Assembly: GCA_900696575.1 (NCBI GenBank) | Contig: CAADHD010000025.1 | Location: 1 to 64,000, forward strand | Direction: 5' to 3' | DNA length: 64,000 nt | From: an uncultured Bacteroidota bacterium | GTDB lineage: Bacteria; Bacteroidota; Bacteroidia; AKYH767-A; OLB10 | Shown here: positions 43,405-51,893 of the stretch, in pieces | Layout: each line of letters opens with the position of its first letter | How positions within the stretch are numbered: position 1 is the stretch's first letter | The notes under the pieces: generated by a model | The model's database searches: none | What the model saw: the letters and a program-made list of their open reading frames with translations, nothing else | What the model was told of the DNA's origin: nothing | Position numbers and translations under genes: made by a program

Positions 43405-43785
43405 TTATTTCATCTGCTGAATTTCATTATCATCAGGCAAAACCACATTCATATCACCGGCTTTGCGGGTTATATGCATGTACTTGCCTGTGCCTTCGCA
43501 GGCATAAGCAGAAACAGAATCACCGGGAGCTATGGAACGGAAATGAAAAATACGCCAGCGGTTCACCTTTTCTCTAACACAAACTTTTGATTCTACCGTT
43601 TCAGTACAAGTGTTTTTAAGATAAATCCGATAAGTGTTTTCTATGGATGTGCATTGACTACACGTTGTTGACCATGCTGAATGAACTTTGGTAAGACAAT
43701 CGCTGTAATCTTTTTCCTGTGTTTGAGAAAAAGAAAGATTCACAAAAGAAATCATGAATGCGGAGGTGAATACTAATTTTAACAT
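43405..43785 (-). CDS. Small Cys-containing exported protein
   Basis: A 126-residue protein with a signal peptide ending LSFSQ (about 20). The mature part holds six or more Cys residues (YSDCLTKV, STTCSQCTS, KNTCTETVESKVCV, YACEG), which could form disulfides. No family was recognised. It is the third gene of an operon, 6 bases after the TPR gene. Confidence 0.6.
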   Translation of the reverse strand: MLKLVFTSAFMISFVNLSFSQTQEKDYSDCLTKVHSAWSTTCSQCTSIENTYRIYLKNTCTETVESKVCVREKVNRWRIFHFRSIAPGDSVSAYACEGTGKYMHITRKAGDMNVVLPDDNEIQQMK

Positions 43786-43791
43786 TTCGGT

Positions 43792-44292
43792 TTATTTACA
43801 ACGGTTATTTTTAAGAATGATGGCAGCTTCATCATTGCCTTTCTTTTTAGAAGTATGCCAGTCCTCACATGCTGCTTTATGATTACCCATTGCTTTAAGT
43901 GCAAACCCGCGGTTATTATAAGCTTCGGCATAATCAGGATCCAGGGCAATGGCACGGTTAAAATCTTCAATGGCCTCTTCATGGCGATCTAATTTACTTT
44001 TGGCGCTGCCGCGCGAAACCAGCGCAAACTTATTAGAAGGATCAAGCCGAAATGCCTGTGTAAAATCGGAAATGGAACTTTCGTATTCACCCATTAAGCC
44101 TTTACAGAATCCGCGTTGAAGAAAATAATTGGCATCTGATGAATCTAAAGCAATAGCATGATTAAACTGCTCAATTGCTTTTTCGTATCGGGCATTGTTG
44201 TAGTGAATTTTCCCTTGCAGAAAATAGTCTTTTGCTGTCTGTGCCTTGGCTAAACAGCTTAACAAAACCAGTGCAATAATTATTAACCTCAT
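43792..44292 (-). CDS. Exported tetratricopeptide repeat protein
   Basis: A 166-residue protein with a signal peptide (LLSCLAKAQT; the Cys could be a lipobox) and four TPR units, each with the A-x-x-x-F-x-x-A-I-x-L-D pattern (for example YEKAIEQFNHAIALDS and HEEAIEDFNRAIALDP). TPR arrays bind partner proteins. It overlaps the upstream gene by 4 bases and precedes the Cys-containing protein by 6, so it is probably their scaffold. Confidence 0.8.
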   Translation of the reverse strand: MRLIIIALVLLSCLAKAQTAKDYFLQGKIHYNNARYEKAIEQFNHAIALDSSDANYFLQRGFCKGLMGEYESSISDFTQAFRLDPSNKFALVSRGSAKSKLDRHEEAIEDFNRAIALDPDYAEAYNNRGFALKAMGNHKAACEDWHTSKKKGNDEAAIILKNNRCK

Positions 44293-44750
44293 TCGAATGG
44301 TTCTGTTCTTTTATATTTTGGGTCCATCACTTTACGAATCATGAATTCAAATGCTTTTTCAAGCGCTGCCGCTTTTTCAGGAGTGAGATATACTTCCCAG
44401 CTTATGCGTGCATAAGGCCGGTAAACACCTTTTGACCCATAAGCAGGTATATCGCGGTTTACACATTTCTTATTGGGCGCTCCCTTGCAGTTTATCACCA
44501 GCATCTTATTTATATCATCATACTTTACACTTGAATCATCAAGTTCGGCTATGTTTACATTGTCTTCGCGCATTAACTGACCACGCTCATGAAAAACAGC
44601 ATTGAGGATGCCTTTATTCACATCAATTGAACAGCAGGCCCCAAGCTTTGCATTTATGTAACTCAGAGTATATTCCATTGTAATTTCCTGTGCATTTACA
44701 TAAAAGGAGATACTTAAAGACATCAGAAAGATTTTTACAAACTTTGCCAT
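44289..44750 (-). CDS. Exported protein of unknown function
   Basis: A 153-residue protein with a signal peptide ending YVNAQ (about 20) and four Cys in the mature part (GACCSID, VINCKGAPNKKC). A C-terminal helix (LTPEKAAALEKAFEFMIRKV) ends the chain. No family was recognised. It is the first gene of the three-gene operon 44750-43405. Confidence 0.6.
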   Translation of the reverse strand: MAKFVKIFLMSLSISFYVNAQEITMEYTLSYINAKLGACCSIDVNKGILNAVFHERGQLMREDNVNIAELDDSSVKYDDINKMLVINCKGAPNKKCVNRDIPAYGSKGVYRPYARISWEVYLTPEKAAALEKAFEFMIRKVMDPKYKRTEPFE

Positions 44751-44797
44751 CGGCTGATTATGAATCTTAAACTATGGCAAATTAAGCCATTCCATAC

Positions 44798-45943
44798 ATG
44801 AAAATCATGAATATCCCATGCAGATGGACGGCCACTTACTTGTTGTCCTTGGGTCTATCGTTATTCTCAATTTCGAATTTGCAGGCGCAAAGGCAGGCTG
44901 CGTTGCCGGTTACAGCCAATTTTAAAATTGATGATGGCTCTCTTGACGGAAGTTATCTCGTTCTTGAGAACCTTACAACAGAAACTTCGCAAACCATCAA
45001 AGGCACTGCTAAGTTTAATCTTAATTTACCGTATAATTTTGAATTTCTGCTTTCGTTTCATAAGCCCGGCTACATCACCAAGAAAATTCAGATAGATACA
45101 CGGGCTCCGGAAAACAGGATTCAACAGGGCTTTTATCCTGTAAACTTTGATGTGATTTTATTTAAACAGTACGAAGGAGTAAACATTGTTGTGTTTAATC
45201 AGCCCGTAGCAAGGTATAAGTTCAGCCGGTTATTAGATGAGATTTTTTATGATACAGATTACACCAAACAGATTCAATCAGCTTTAAAAGCGGCTGAGGA
45301 AGAGCTCAAGCAGAAACGGGAAGAAGAAAAGAAAAATGCTGAAGTGTTGAAGAAAGAATCTGCTAAACAAAAAGCAGATTCATTGGCAAGGGCCAGAGAA
45401 TTTGAAAAACAAAGGGCTGATTCGATAGATGCAGCCAGAAAGGCAAACCTTGCCAAAGCGGAAGAAGAGAGGAAAGCTAAATTGATTGCAGATGAGGAAC
45501 AAAAGAATAAAGCACGTGCTGCGGCAGAAGAGGAGGCGAAAAGGAAAGCAAGGGAAAAAGCAGAGTCTGAGGAAAGGAATAAACTGAAGATGCAGGAAGA
45601 AGCCGAAGAAAGAAAGCGTATAGCTGCCAGACAGAGAGAAGAAGAAGAGGAAAAACGAAAGGCGTTGCTGATTGAGCAAAACGAGAAAAGGGAGCAGCAA
45701 AAAGCTTTGGTTGTGCAAGGATATGATCAGCGTAACTTAGAAAGAACCCATCCGCCTTTGCCCAATGTTAAGGCAGAAGAAATCAATGAAGGCAACCGAA
45801 CGGTTACCAAAGTCATCGTTGAATTGCCGGGCCGTGATGTGGTTTACCTGAAAATAGTTTATAAATGGGGTGGTGTGTTTTATTTCAGAGAGAACCTGTC
45901 TATTTCAGAAACCATGTTCAGACAAGCTACCGGTTTAAAGTGA
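44798..45943 (+). CDS. Exported TolA-like charged helical protein
   Basis: A 381-residue protein with a signal peptide ending LQAQ (about 30), an Ig-like domain (VTANFKIDDGSLDGSYLVLE to the NFDVILF strand), a 145-residue highly charged Glu/Lys/Arg/Ala helix (about 160-305), and a C-terminal beta-domain (NRTVTKVIVELPGRDVVYLK, KWGGVFYFREN). The layout resembles proteins spanning the periplasm, such as TolA, but without an N-terminal anchor beyond the signal. It diverges from the three-gene operon at 44750. Confidence 0.65.
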   Translation: MKIMNIPCRWTATYLLSLGLSLFSISNLQAQRQAALPVTANFKIDDGSLDGSYLVLENLTTETSQTIKGTAKFNLNLPYNFEFLLSFHKPGYITKKIQIDTRAPENRIQQGFYPVNFDVILFKQYEGVNIVVFNQPVARYKFSRLLDEIFYDTDYTKQIQSALKAAEEELKQKREEEKKNAEVLKKESAKQKADSLARAREFEKQRADSIDAARKANLAKAEEERKAKLIADEEQKNKARAAAEEEAKRKAREKAESEERNKLKMQEEAEERKRIAARQREEEEEKRKALLIEQNEKREQQKALVVQGYDQRNLERTHPPLPNVKAEEINEGNRTVTKVIVELPGRDVVYLKIVYKWGGVFYFRENLSISETMFRQATGLK

Positions 45944-45960
45944 GTATTTAAAATTTCGAG

Positions 45961-45989
45961 ATAAAAAATCCCCCGCCAAAGGGCGGGGG
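45961..45989 (-). terminator. Rho-independent terminator of apaG
   Basis: On the minus strand an 8-bp GC stem (CCCCCGCC / GGCGGGGG) with a 4-base loop is followed by ATTTTTTAT. It lies 28 bases after the apaG stop. Confidence 0.85.
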
Positions 45990-46016
45990 ACGACTATCAA
46001 TTGTTGCTGTATTTGC

Positions 46017-46403
46017 TTAATTCAGTTTGTTTGGAACCACCATGTTAAACTCAGGAATTTTAACATAGAAAAGTTTTTTATCTCCCAAACGTTCCATAAG
46101 GTAGGTGCCGAACATTTTGCCGATTTCGGTATTCAGGTTACATCCCGATACGTAGCGATATGTTTCTCCTTTACCAATAAAAGGCTGTTCGCCAACTACG
46201 CCTTCGCCTTCTACTTCGCGCCTTGAATTATCAGAGTCAACAATATGCCAATGCCTTCTTTTTAATCTTAAATCATCTCCGCTTTCATTAACTATTGTAA
46301 TACGGTAAGCAAAAACAAAATGCGATTGGCCAGGATTGGAATGCGTGGGTTGATAAAATGTTTCAACGGAAACTTTCACGCCTGCTGTAATTTCTGTTAC
46401 CAT
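46017..46403 (-). CDS. apaG: ApaG-domain protein
   Basis: A 128-residue single-domain ApaG with the conserved YRITIVNESGDDLRLKRRHWHI, GEGVVGEQPFIGKGETYRY and the terminal MFGTYLM. The fold is Ig/fibronectin-like; E. coli ApaG has been linked to divalent cation efflux and to folate/Ap4A neighbourhoods, but its molecular role is unclear. It is monocistronic between its own -7 box and a terminator. Confidence 0.93.
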   Translation of the reverse strand: MVTEITAGVKVSVETFYQPTHSNPGQSHFVFAYRITIVNESGDDLRLKRRHWHIVDSDNSRREVEGEGVVGEQPFIGKGETYRYVSGCNLNTEIGKMFGTYLMERLGDKKLFYVKIPEFNMVVPNKLN

Positions 46404-46429
46404 AGGTTGTCTTTAAATTTTATTGAGTT

Positions 46430-46437
46430 CAAATGTA
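46430..46437 (-). promoter_or_regulatory. -7 box (TACATTTG) of apaG
   Basis: A full TAnnTTTG match on the minus strand, 26 bases before the ATG at 46403. Confidence 0.55.
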
Positions 46438-46531
46438 AATGCTTCAAACATTGCACATGTTAAATTTTGACGAAATGTTAAGAATCATTGGCAAAAGTTC
46501 ATTTAACGCTATTCAATAAACGCGCTCATTA

Positions 46532-47437
46532 TCAATGAATTCGTTCTCTAAAGCTTTGAGCTACTTTAAGCTCCTTACAATCCTTTTCATATTCATAAAA
46601 GCCGGATCCTGATTTTCGACCCAGATTGCCGGAGGTAACCATATTTACAAGTAATGGACAGGGGGCATACTTCGGATTACCGAACCCCTCATACATTACT
46701 TTTAAAATGGAAAGACAAACATCCAGCCCAATAAAATCAGCTAATTGAAGTGGTCCCATAGGATGGGCCATGCCCAGTTTCATTACAGAGTCAATTTCTT
46801 CAACACCTGCCACACCTTCAAACAAAGTGTAAACAGCTTCATTGATCATTGGCATAAGAATCCTGTTTGCAACAAAGCCGGGATAATCATTTACTTCAAC
46901 AGGAATCTTTCCGAGCATTCTGGAAAGTTCAATGGTCAATGCATTCGTTTCAACGCTGGTGTTATATCCTCTGATTATCTCCACGAGTTTCATTACCGGA
47001 ACGGGGTTCATGAAATGCATGCCTATTACTTTATCGCTTCGTTTAGTAACGGAGGCAATTTTGGTAATTGAGATTGAGGAGGTATTTGAAGCCAGGATGC
47101 ATTCAGGTTTGGTGCAGGCATCAAGCTCGGCAAAAATTTTGAGTTTCAATTCTTCATTTTCAGTAGCCGCTTCCACTGCAAGGTCAACCTTTTTACAGCC
47201 GTCCGTTATGGAAGTAAATGCGATAATATTTTTCAATGTGTTGTCTTTGCCGGCCTGATCAAGTATTCCTTTGGCAACCTGCCTGTCAAGGTTTGATGAA
47301 ATGGTTTTCAATGCACGGTTAAGCGCTTCATTCGAAATATCAATTAATGAAACTGTGAATCCTTGCTGTGCAAATACATGAGCAATTCCATTGCCCATGG
47401 TTCCTGAGCCGATAACGGCCACTTGTTTAATGTTCAT
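46532..47437 (-). CDS. 3-hydroxybutyryl-CoA dehydrogenase
   Basis: A 301-residue enzyme with NAD motif VIGSGTMGNGIAHVFAQQG, the ASNTSSISIT segment, catalytic His-Glu in GMHFMNPVPVMKLVEII, and the C-terminal HCDH domain (PGFVANRILMPMINEAV). It oxidises 3-hydroxyacyl-CoA, preferring short chains in this small form. It is the last gene of the run from 50693, one base after the sugar transferase, an unusual place for a fatty-acid or butanoate enzyme. Confidence 0.93.
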   Translation of the reverse strand: MNIKQVAVIGSGTMGNGIAHVFAQQGFTVSLIDISNEALNRALKTISSNLDRQVAKGILDQAGKDNTLKNIIAFTSITDGCKKVDLAVEAATENEELKLKIFAELDACTKPECILASNTSSISITKIASVTKRSDKVIGMHFMNPVPVMKLVEIIRGYNTSVETNALTIELSRMLGKIPVEVNDYPGFVANRILMPMINEAVYTLFEGVAGVEEIDSVMKLGMAHPMGPLQLADFIGLDVCLSILKVMYEGFGNPKYAPCPLLVNMVTSGNLGRKSGSGFYEYEKDCKELKVAQSFRERIH

Positions 47438-47438
47438 G

Positions 47439-48857
47439 TTATTTTCCTTTTCCTTTGATGATGGTGTAAACGGTGTAAAATAAAATTTTAAAATCGAGAG
47501 CTAATGACATGTTTTCAATGTAAATGATGTCGAATTTCATGCGCTCAACCATTTCATCCACATTTTCGGCATAACCGAATTTAACTTGCCCCCAAGAGGT
47601 TATACCCGGTCTTACTTTATGCAAGTGCCGGTAAACCGGTGCGCGCTGAATAATTTTATCGGCAAAATACTGTCGCTCCGGACGAGGACCAACCAATGAC
47701 ATTTCACCTTTCAGTACATTGAAAAACTGCGGGAATTCATCGAGTCTGTACTTTCTGATAAACTTTCCGATTTTGGTTACCCGTTCATCCGTATCGCTCG
47801 ACAATAACGGCTTGCCATCACTTTCTGCATCCATTTTCATACTGCGGAATTTGTAAATAATAAACGGATTGCCATGCAGTCCAATCCGTTCCTGCCTGAA
47901 AAACACCGGTCCTTTACTGCCAATCTTTATCAGAATGGCAAGTATTATAAACAGCGGCAAACAAACCATCAATACGGTAATGGATACTGAAATATCAATC
48001 AGCCGTTTTAAGACTTGTTGCCATACCGGCATCAGGTAAGGGTGTACTTCAATTAAGGGAGCACCGAAAAGCCCGGTCATTCTTACGGTTCCGGATAGTA
48101 TATCATACATGTCAGGAATTACTTTCACAATAATTTCTGAATCATCAAGCTCATTTAAAATTCTTCCTATGCTTTCATGTTCTGAAGATTCAATGGCAAT
48201 GATGGCTTCATCCACCTTATGGTTTTTTATAATGTGAGGTATGTCTTCAATACCACCCAAATGAGGAAGGTGTTTGCCTAAAAGCCTTCCGTTTGTATCG
48301 TCAACATGTATAAAACCGATGAACTTCTGTCCCTGGCTTGAAGGAAGCTTTTCAATTTCTTCATAAAGTTTGAGTGCTTTGGCATTGCTTCCGATAAGCA
48401 GGGTAGGAAAACCTATTTTACGTGTTTTGATTTTATAGCCGGTATGCGAAACAATCAATATCCTGAACAAGCTGGTTAATCCGGCATGGAGGCTGAAGAG
48501 CACTAAAAAAGTTTCGTAATACGTTTTGTAGGAAATGATGATGTCATCAAGCAAAAGGAGAAAGAAAATTATCAGCACGCCAATGAATGAAGCGTACAAT
48601 GTCTGGCCCAATACTTTGATTCTTGCTTTGCGGAAGATGTTGCTGTAGAAACCAAGGAAGGCATAAAACAGAATCCAGATAAACGGAATAACAGCTACTC
48701 CGAAATAAAATTTCCAGTCATCGCCAATGCTGACTTCTACCCCGAACTTCTCGCTTTCAATAAAGAATTTTCTGTAAGCATAAAAGCCTGCCCATGCCAG
48801 CATAGCCGCAACAAAATCAGCTATGATGTACTTAAAGGTTTCAAGCCTTTTGTTCAT
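47439..48857 (-). CDS. Polyprenyl-phosphate sugar-1-phosphate transferase (WcaJ-like)
   Basis: A 472-residue membrane protein: four N-terminal membrane helices, a central Rossmann-like domain (IGFPTLLIGSNAKALK), a further helix (ISVSITVLMVCLPLFIILAI) and the catalytic bacterial sugar-transferase domain with KRLIDI, FFRQERIG, YKFRSM, RKYRLDEFPQFFNV and SLVGPRPERQYF. It starts exopolysaccharide repeat units by placing a sugar phosphate on undecaprenyl phosphate. Its ATG overlaps the lipoprotein stop by one base. Confidence 0.93.
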   Translation of the reverse strand: MNKRLETFKYIIADFVAAMLAWAGFYAYRKFFIESEKFGVEVSIGDDWKFYFGVAVIPFIWILFYAFLGFYSNIFRKARIKVLGQTLYASFIGVLIIFFLLLLDDIIISYKTYYETFLVLFSLHAGLTSLFRILIVSHTGYKIKTRKIGFPTLLIGSNAKALKLYEEIEKLPSSQGQKFIGFIHVDDTNGRLLGKHLPHLGGIEDIPHIIKNHKVDEAIIAIESSEHESIGRILNELDDSEIIVKVIPDMYDILSGTVRMTGLFGAPLIEVHPYLMPVWQQVLKRLIDISVSITVLMVCLPLFIILAILIKIGSKGPVFFRQERIGLHGNPFIIYKFRSMKMDAESDGKPLLSSDTDERVTKIGKFIRKYRLDEFPQFFNVLKGEMSLVGPRPERQYFADKIIQRAPVYRHLHKVRPGITSWGQVKFGYAENVDEMVERMKFDIIYIENMSLALDFKILFYTVYTIIKGKGK

Positions 48858-49720
48858 TAGTTGTGAATTACTTTCAGATTATCAAAAAAGAAAACAGCAC
48901 TGCTGCTGCCTTCCGATAAACCGGCTTTCAGATACAATTTGAAATCGTTGGCATTCGTATGTTCTGCAGGTCCTGAGGCGAGGTTTACATATAACTTGTT
49001 CCAGGTGCTTTTAGGGTTAACGGTAACAGCATACCAACGCTGAGTGCCGCTTAAAGCATAATTGGCGGTAAGTCCGATTTCGAACTGCCCCGTGCATTTA
49101 TAATTCAGCTCCAAAAAAATGGCTTTGTTAAGTTTTGGAAGTGTAAAACTTAGAGAGCTTTCCACATCAAAACCGGGAAAAGAATTATTCAATTGAATAA
49201 CTCCGCTATTGTTTCCCTCGAAAATTTCAGGGCTGCCTGAAGGAAGGAACACCATGTCTGCGCCAGCACCGGTAGTAGAGATAAAACCGATTCCCGAGCC
49301 GGGATTGTCAAAATTTTCAGACCATTTAAAGATAGCATTGTCCGTGTATTCAAACACAGGATTGATTTCAGTTATGTTGCCCGGAGTAAGTGTAAGTGTT
49401 GAGCTGTACGATTTATAAAAAGGATAAATACCACGCGCTGCCGCAATTCCGTTTACACTGATGCCGGCTGAAAACACAAAAGAATGTTCACCTTCATACA
49501 ACAAAGGAAAAGTGGAGCCTGAGGGATGACAGCCGGCCGCCTGGTTATCTACAAAAACATAAAGGTCTATTATCTTATGCGAACCGCTGCCCTGAAATGG
49601 AGTGGTGTTTACCACTATATCATTTCCTTTGATGTATGCCGGTATGGGTTCATCAGGATTGATGAGATTACATGAAGGTATCAGTATTGAAAAGGCTGAT
49701 ATCAATATCAGGTTACGCAT
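48857..49720 (-). CDS. Lipoprotein with jelly-roll-like C-terminal half
   Basis: A 287-residue protein with lipobox ILIPSC (Cys16). The first half (DIVVNTTPFQGSGSHKI) looks like a beta-sandwich; the second (FKWSENFDNPGSG onward, ending AVFFFDNLKVIHN) resembles carbohydrate-binding jelly-rolls. No family was firmly recognised. It overlaps the dehydrogenase by 8 bases and the sugar transferase by one, so it is part of a tight operon, perhaps in polysaccharide export or binding. Confidence 0.65.
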   Translation of the reverse strand: MRNLILISAFSILIPSCNLINPDEPIPAYIKGNDIVVNTTPFQGSGSHKIIDLYVFVDNQAAGCHPSGSTFPLLYEGEHSFVFSAGISVNGIAAARGIYPFYKSYSSTLTLTPGNITEINPVFEYTDNAIFKWSENFDNPGSGIGFISTTGAGADMVFLPSGSPEIFEGNNSGVIQLNNSFPGFDVESSLSFTLPKLNKAIFLELNYKCTGQFEIGLTANYALSGTQRWYAVTVNPKSTWNKLYVNLASGPAEHTNANDFKLYLKAGLSEGSSSAVFFFDNLKVIHN

Positions 49721-50693
49721 ATTTTAAAACAGGTTGAATCGTCTCTGAAATCTGATTGGCTACTCTTACGGCAGCAGCACCGGCAGCTGCGTTGATGGTA
49801 ACCGGTTTTTTATTCAGGATGGAATCAATCCATACATCATGCTCCTCCTGTATAGCATTGTTATTTTCAATTTTCGGATCGTGGATGTAAATCTGCTTTT
49901 GTCCCTTTTCTCCTAAATCAATAATTACCGAAAGCGGGTCAGGTGTTCCTTTTACCTCATGCAGTTCAAGTATGGAAGATTTCTTATCCAGAAAATCAAC
50001 ACTGATGTAGGCATTTTGCTGAAAGAACCTTGCCTTACGCATGTTCTTCATGGAAATACGGCTGGCGGTTAGATTTGCCGTGCATCCGTTTTCAAACTCA
50101 ATACGAGCATTTGCAATGTCGGGTGAATCGCTCACAACAGCCACTCCGCTGGCATGAATATTTTTTATTTCCGACTTTACCACGCTTAGAATAATGTCAA
50201 TGTCATGAATCATCAAATCATAAACAACGCTAACATCGGTTCCGCGCGGATTGAATTGTGCCAACCGATGACCCTCAATAAACATCGGATTATTGATAAA
50301 CGAAGCAGCCGCTTTAAAGGCAGGATTATATCTCTCCACATGGCCGGTTTGAACCGTAAGGCCGGTTTGTTTTTCCAATACTGCAATTTCTTCTGCTTCG
50401 GCAATGGTTGTTGTTAAAGGCTTTTCAATAAAAACATGTTTTCCCTTTTGCAAACATGATTTGGCATATTGAAAATGAGATGGAGTAGGAGAGGCTACCA
50501 CTACGGCTTCGCAATTTTCAATCAGTTGCTCAGTAGAAGGAAATGCTTTTATACTAAACAACTTCTCAGCCTCGTTTGAGGTGTTACTGTCTGTATCATA
50601 AAATCCAATTACCTGAATACGAGGATTGACTTGCAACAGCCTTATATGAATTTTACCCAAATGGCCTGCACCGATTACACCTGTTCGTAACAT
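49713..50693 (-). CDS. Gfo/Idh/MocA-family oxidoreductase
   Basis: A 326-residue enzyme with Rossmann motif GVIGAGHLGKIHIRLL, the signature KHVFIEKPLTTTIAEAEE (Lys of EKP binds NAD), and YDLMIHDIDIIL with the catalytic-site His-Asp. Such enzymes oxidise or reduce sugars and related compounds, including nucleotide sugars such as UDP-GlcNAc derivatives. Being first in the operon with a polyprenyl-phosphate sugar transferase, it may prepare a sugar precursor. Confidence 0.9.
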   Translation of the reverse strand: MLRTGVIGAGHLGKIHIRLLQVNPRIQVIGFYDTDSNTSNEAEKLFSIKAFPSTEQLIENCEAVVVASPTPSHFQYAKSCLQKGKHVFIEKPLTTTIAEAEEIAVLEKQTGLTVQTGHVERYNPAFKAAASFINNPMFIEGHRLAQFNPRGTDVSVVYDLMIHDIDIILSVVKSEIKNIHASGVAVVSDSPDIANARIEFENGCTANLTASRISMKNMRKARFFQQNAYISVDFLDKKSSILELHEVKGTPDPLSVIIDLGEKGQKQIYIHDPKIENNNAIQEEHDVWIDSILNKKPVTINAAAGAAAVRVANQISETIQPVLKYA

Positions 50694-50710
50694 GCTTTAA
50701 GATTAAAGTG

Positions 50711-50718
50711 CAAACCTA
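50711..50718 (-). promoter_or_regulatory. -7 box (TAGGTTTG) of the oxidoreductase operon
   Basis: A full TAnnTTTG match on the minus strand, 17 bases before the ATG at 50693. Confidence 0.6.
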
Positions 50719-50783
50719 ATCCATCAAACCCGAAATGACAATTCAATCAGGTTTTGTATTATTAATCAGCTTGTTGATTTACA

Positions 50784-50791
50784 TACATTTG
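50784..50791 (+). promoter_or_regulatory. -7 box (TACATTTG) of the fumarylacetoacetase-family gene
   Basis: A full TAnnTTTG match, 34 bases before ATG 50826 and divergent from 50711-50718. Confidence 0.6.
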
Positions 50792-50825
50792 CAAACTCCG
50801 TTAAAACAATTTTATAGTTAGAAAA

Positions 50826-51848
50826 ATGAAACTTATAACCTTCCTTTTAAATCAAACCGAAACATTAGCCATTCTTCACCGCGATGCTGTATATCCGCTG
50901 CAGAAAGTTGCACAACAAAGGGGTTTAAAAATTTCGGGAATGATGAATGATTTTCTGAATACCGGAGAAAAGGAAATGGAAGCTGCCATGAAATTGGACA
51001 GCGAAATAAAATCAGGAAGGATAGATTTTAAACCGATTCACATATCGGATGTAAATTTATTGGCACCCGTTCCGCGGCCTGCTTCACTGCGCGATGGGTA
51101 TGCTTTTCGCCAGCATGTAGCCGCTGCCAGACGAAACCGCGGAGTGGAAATGATTCCTGAGTTTGATGAATACCCGATCTTTTATTTTTCCAACCATCAG
51201 GCCGTGCAGGGCCCTGGCGATGTTTGGTGTATGCCCGACCATTTCAGGCAATTGGATTTTGAACTGGAATGGGCAGCTGTTATCGGTAAAAGGGGTATAA
51301 ACATTAAAGCTGCAGAAGCTGACGCCTATATTGCAGGATATACCATTATGAATGACATGAGCGCCCGAACATTGCAGATGGAAGAAATGAAACTCAACCT
51401 TGGTCCGGCAAAAGGAAAGGATTTCAGCACAGTAATAGGTCCTTATCTCATTACACCTGATGAACTGAAGGAATACCTCATGCCCTGCAAAGCAAATCAT
51501 ACCGGAAACAATTACAACCTGAAGATGACCTGCAAGGTTAACGGTGTGCAGGTATCAGAAGGAAATACGGGCGATATGGACTGGACTTTTGCAGAAATAA
51601 TTGAACGCTGCGCTTACGGGGTACACATAATGCCCGGTGATGTGATTGGTTCAGGAACTGTGGGTACGGGTTGCTTTCTTGAACTGAACGGAACAGGAAA
51701 ATTGCTTAACAAAGACTACCAGCCGCAATGGCTAAAGGAAAATGATTTGATTGAGATGGAAATTACTGCACTTGGAATACTTACCAATTCCATACGAAAA
51801 GTTAACAGCGATTTTTCCATTCTTGCCTTAAAGAAAAAATCAAATTAA
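50826..51848 (+). CDS. Fumarylacetoacetate hydrolase-family protein
   Basis: A 340-residue enzyme with the FAH core: metal-ligand Glu and Asp in DFELEWAAVIGKRG, the conserved GYTIMNDMSARTLQ, GPAKGKDFSTVIGPYL, and the late GDVIGSGTVGTGCF. Family members cleave C-C bonds in aromatic breakdown or decarboxylate oxaloacetate-like acids. True fumarylacetoacetase is possible but not proven, since no homogentisate genes are adjacent. An MFS carrier follows 45 bases downstream. Confidence 0.85.
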   Translation: MKLITFLLNQTETLAILHRDAVYPLQKVAQQRGLKISGMMNDFLNTGEKEMEAAMKLDSEIKSGRIDFKPIHISDVNLLAPVPRPASLRDGYAFRQHVAAARRNRGVEMIPEFDEYPIFYFSNHQAVQGPGDVWCMPDHFRQLDFELEWAAVIGKRGINIKAAEADAYIAGYTIMNDMSARTLQMEEMKLNLGPAKGKDFSTVIGPYLITPDELKEYLMPCKANHTGNNYNLKMTCKVNGVQVSEGNTGDMDWTFAEIIERCAYGVHIMPGDVIGSGTVGTGCFLELNGTGKLLNKDYQPQWLKENDLIEMEITALGILTNSIRKVNSDFSILALKKKSN

Positions 51849-51893
51849 GCTCATCTTCCGAATCTGTTTTAGTTTAGCCGCATTGAAAAGAGC

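Noticed and set aside
45380..45718. Phe/Leu-rich minus-strand open frame
   Set aside because: It is the complement of Glu/Lys codons of the charged helix at 44798-45943, not a gene.
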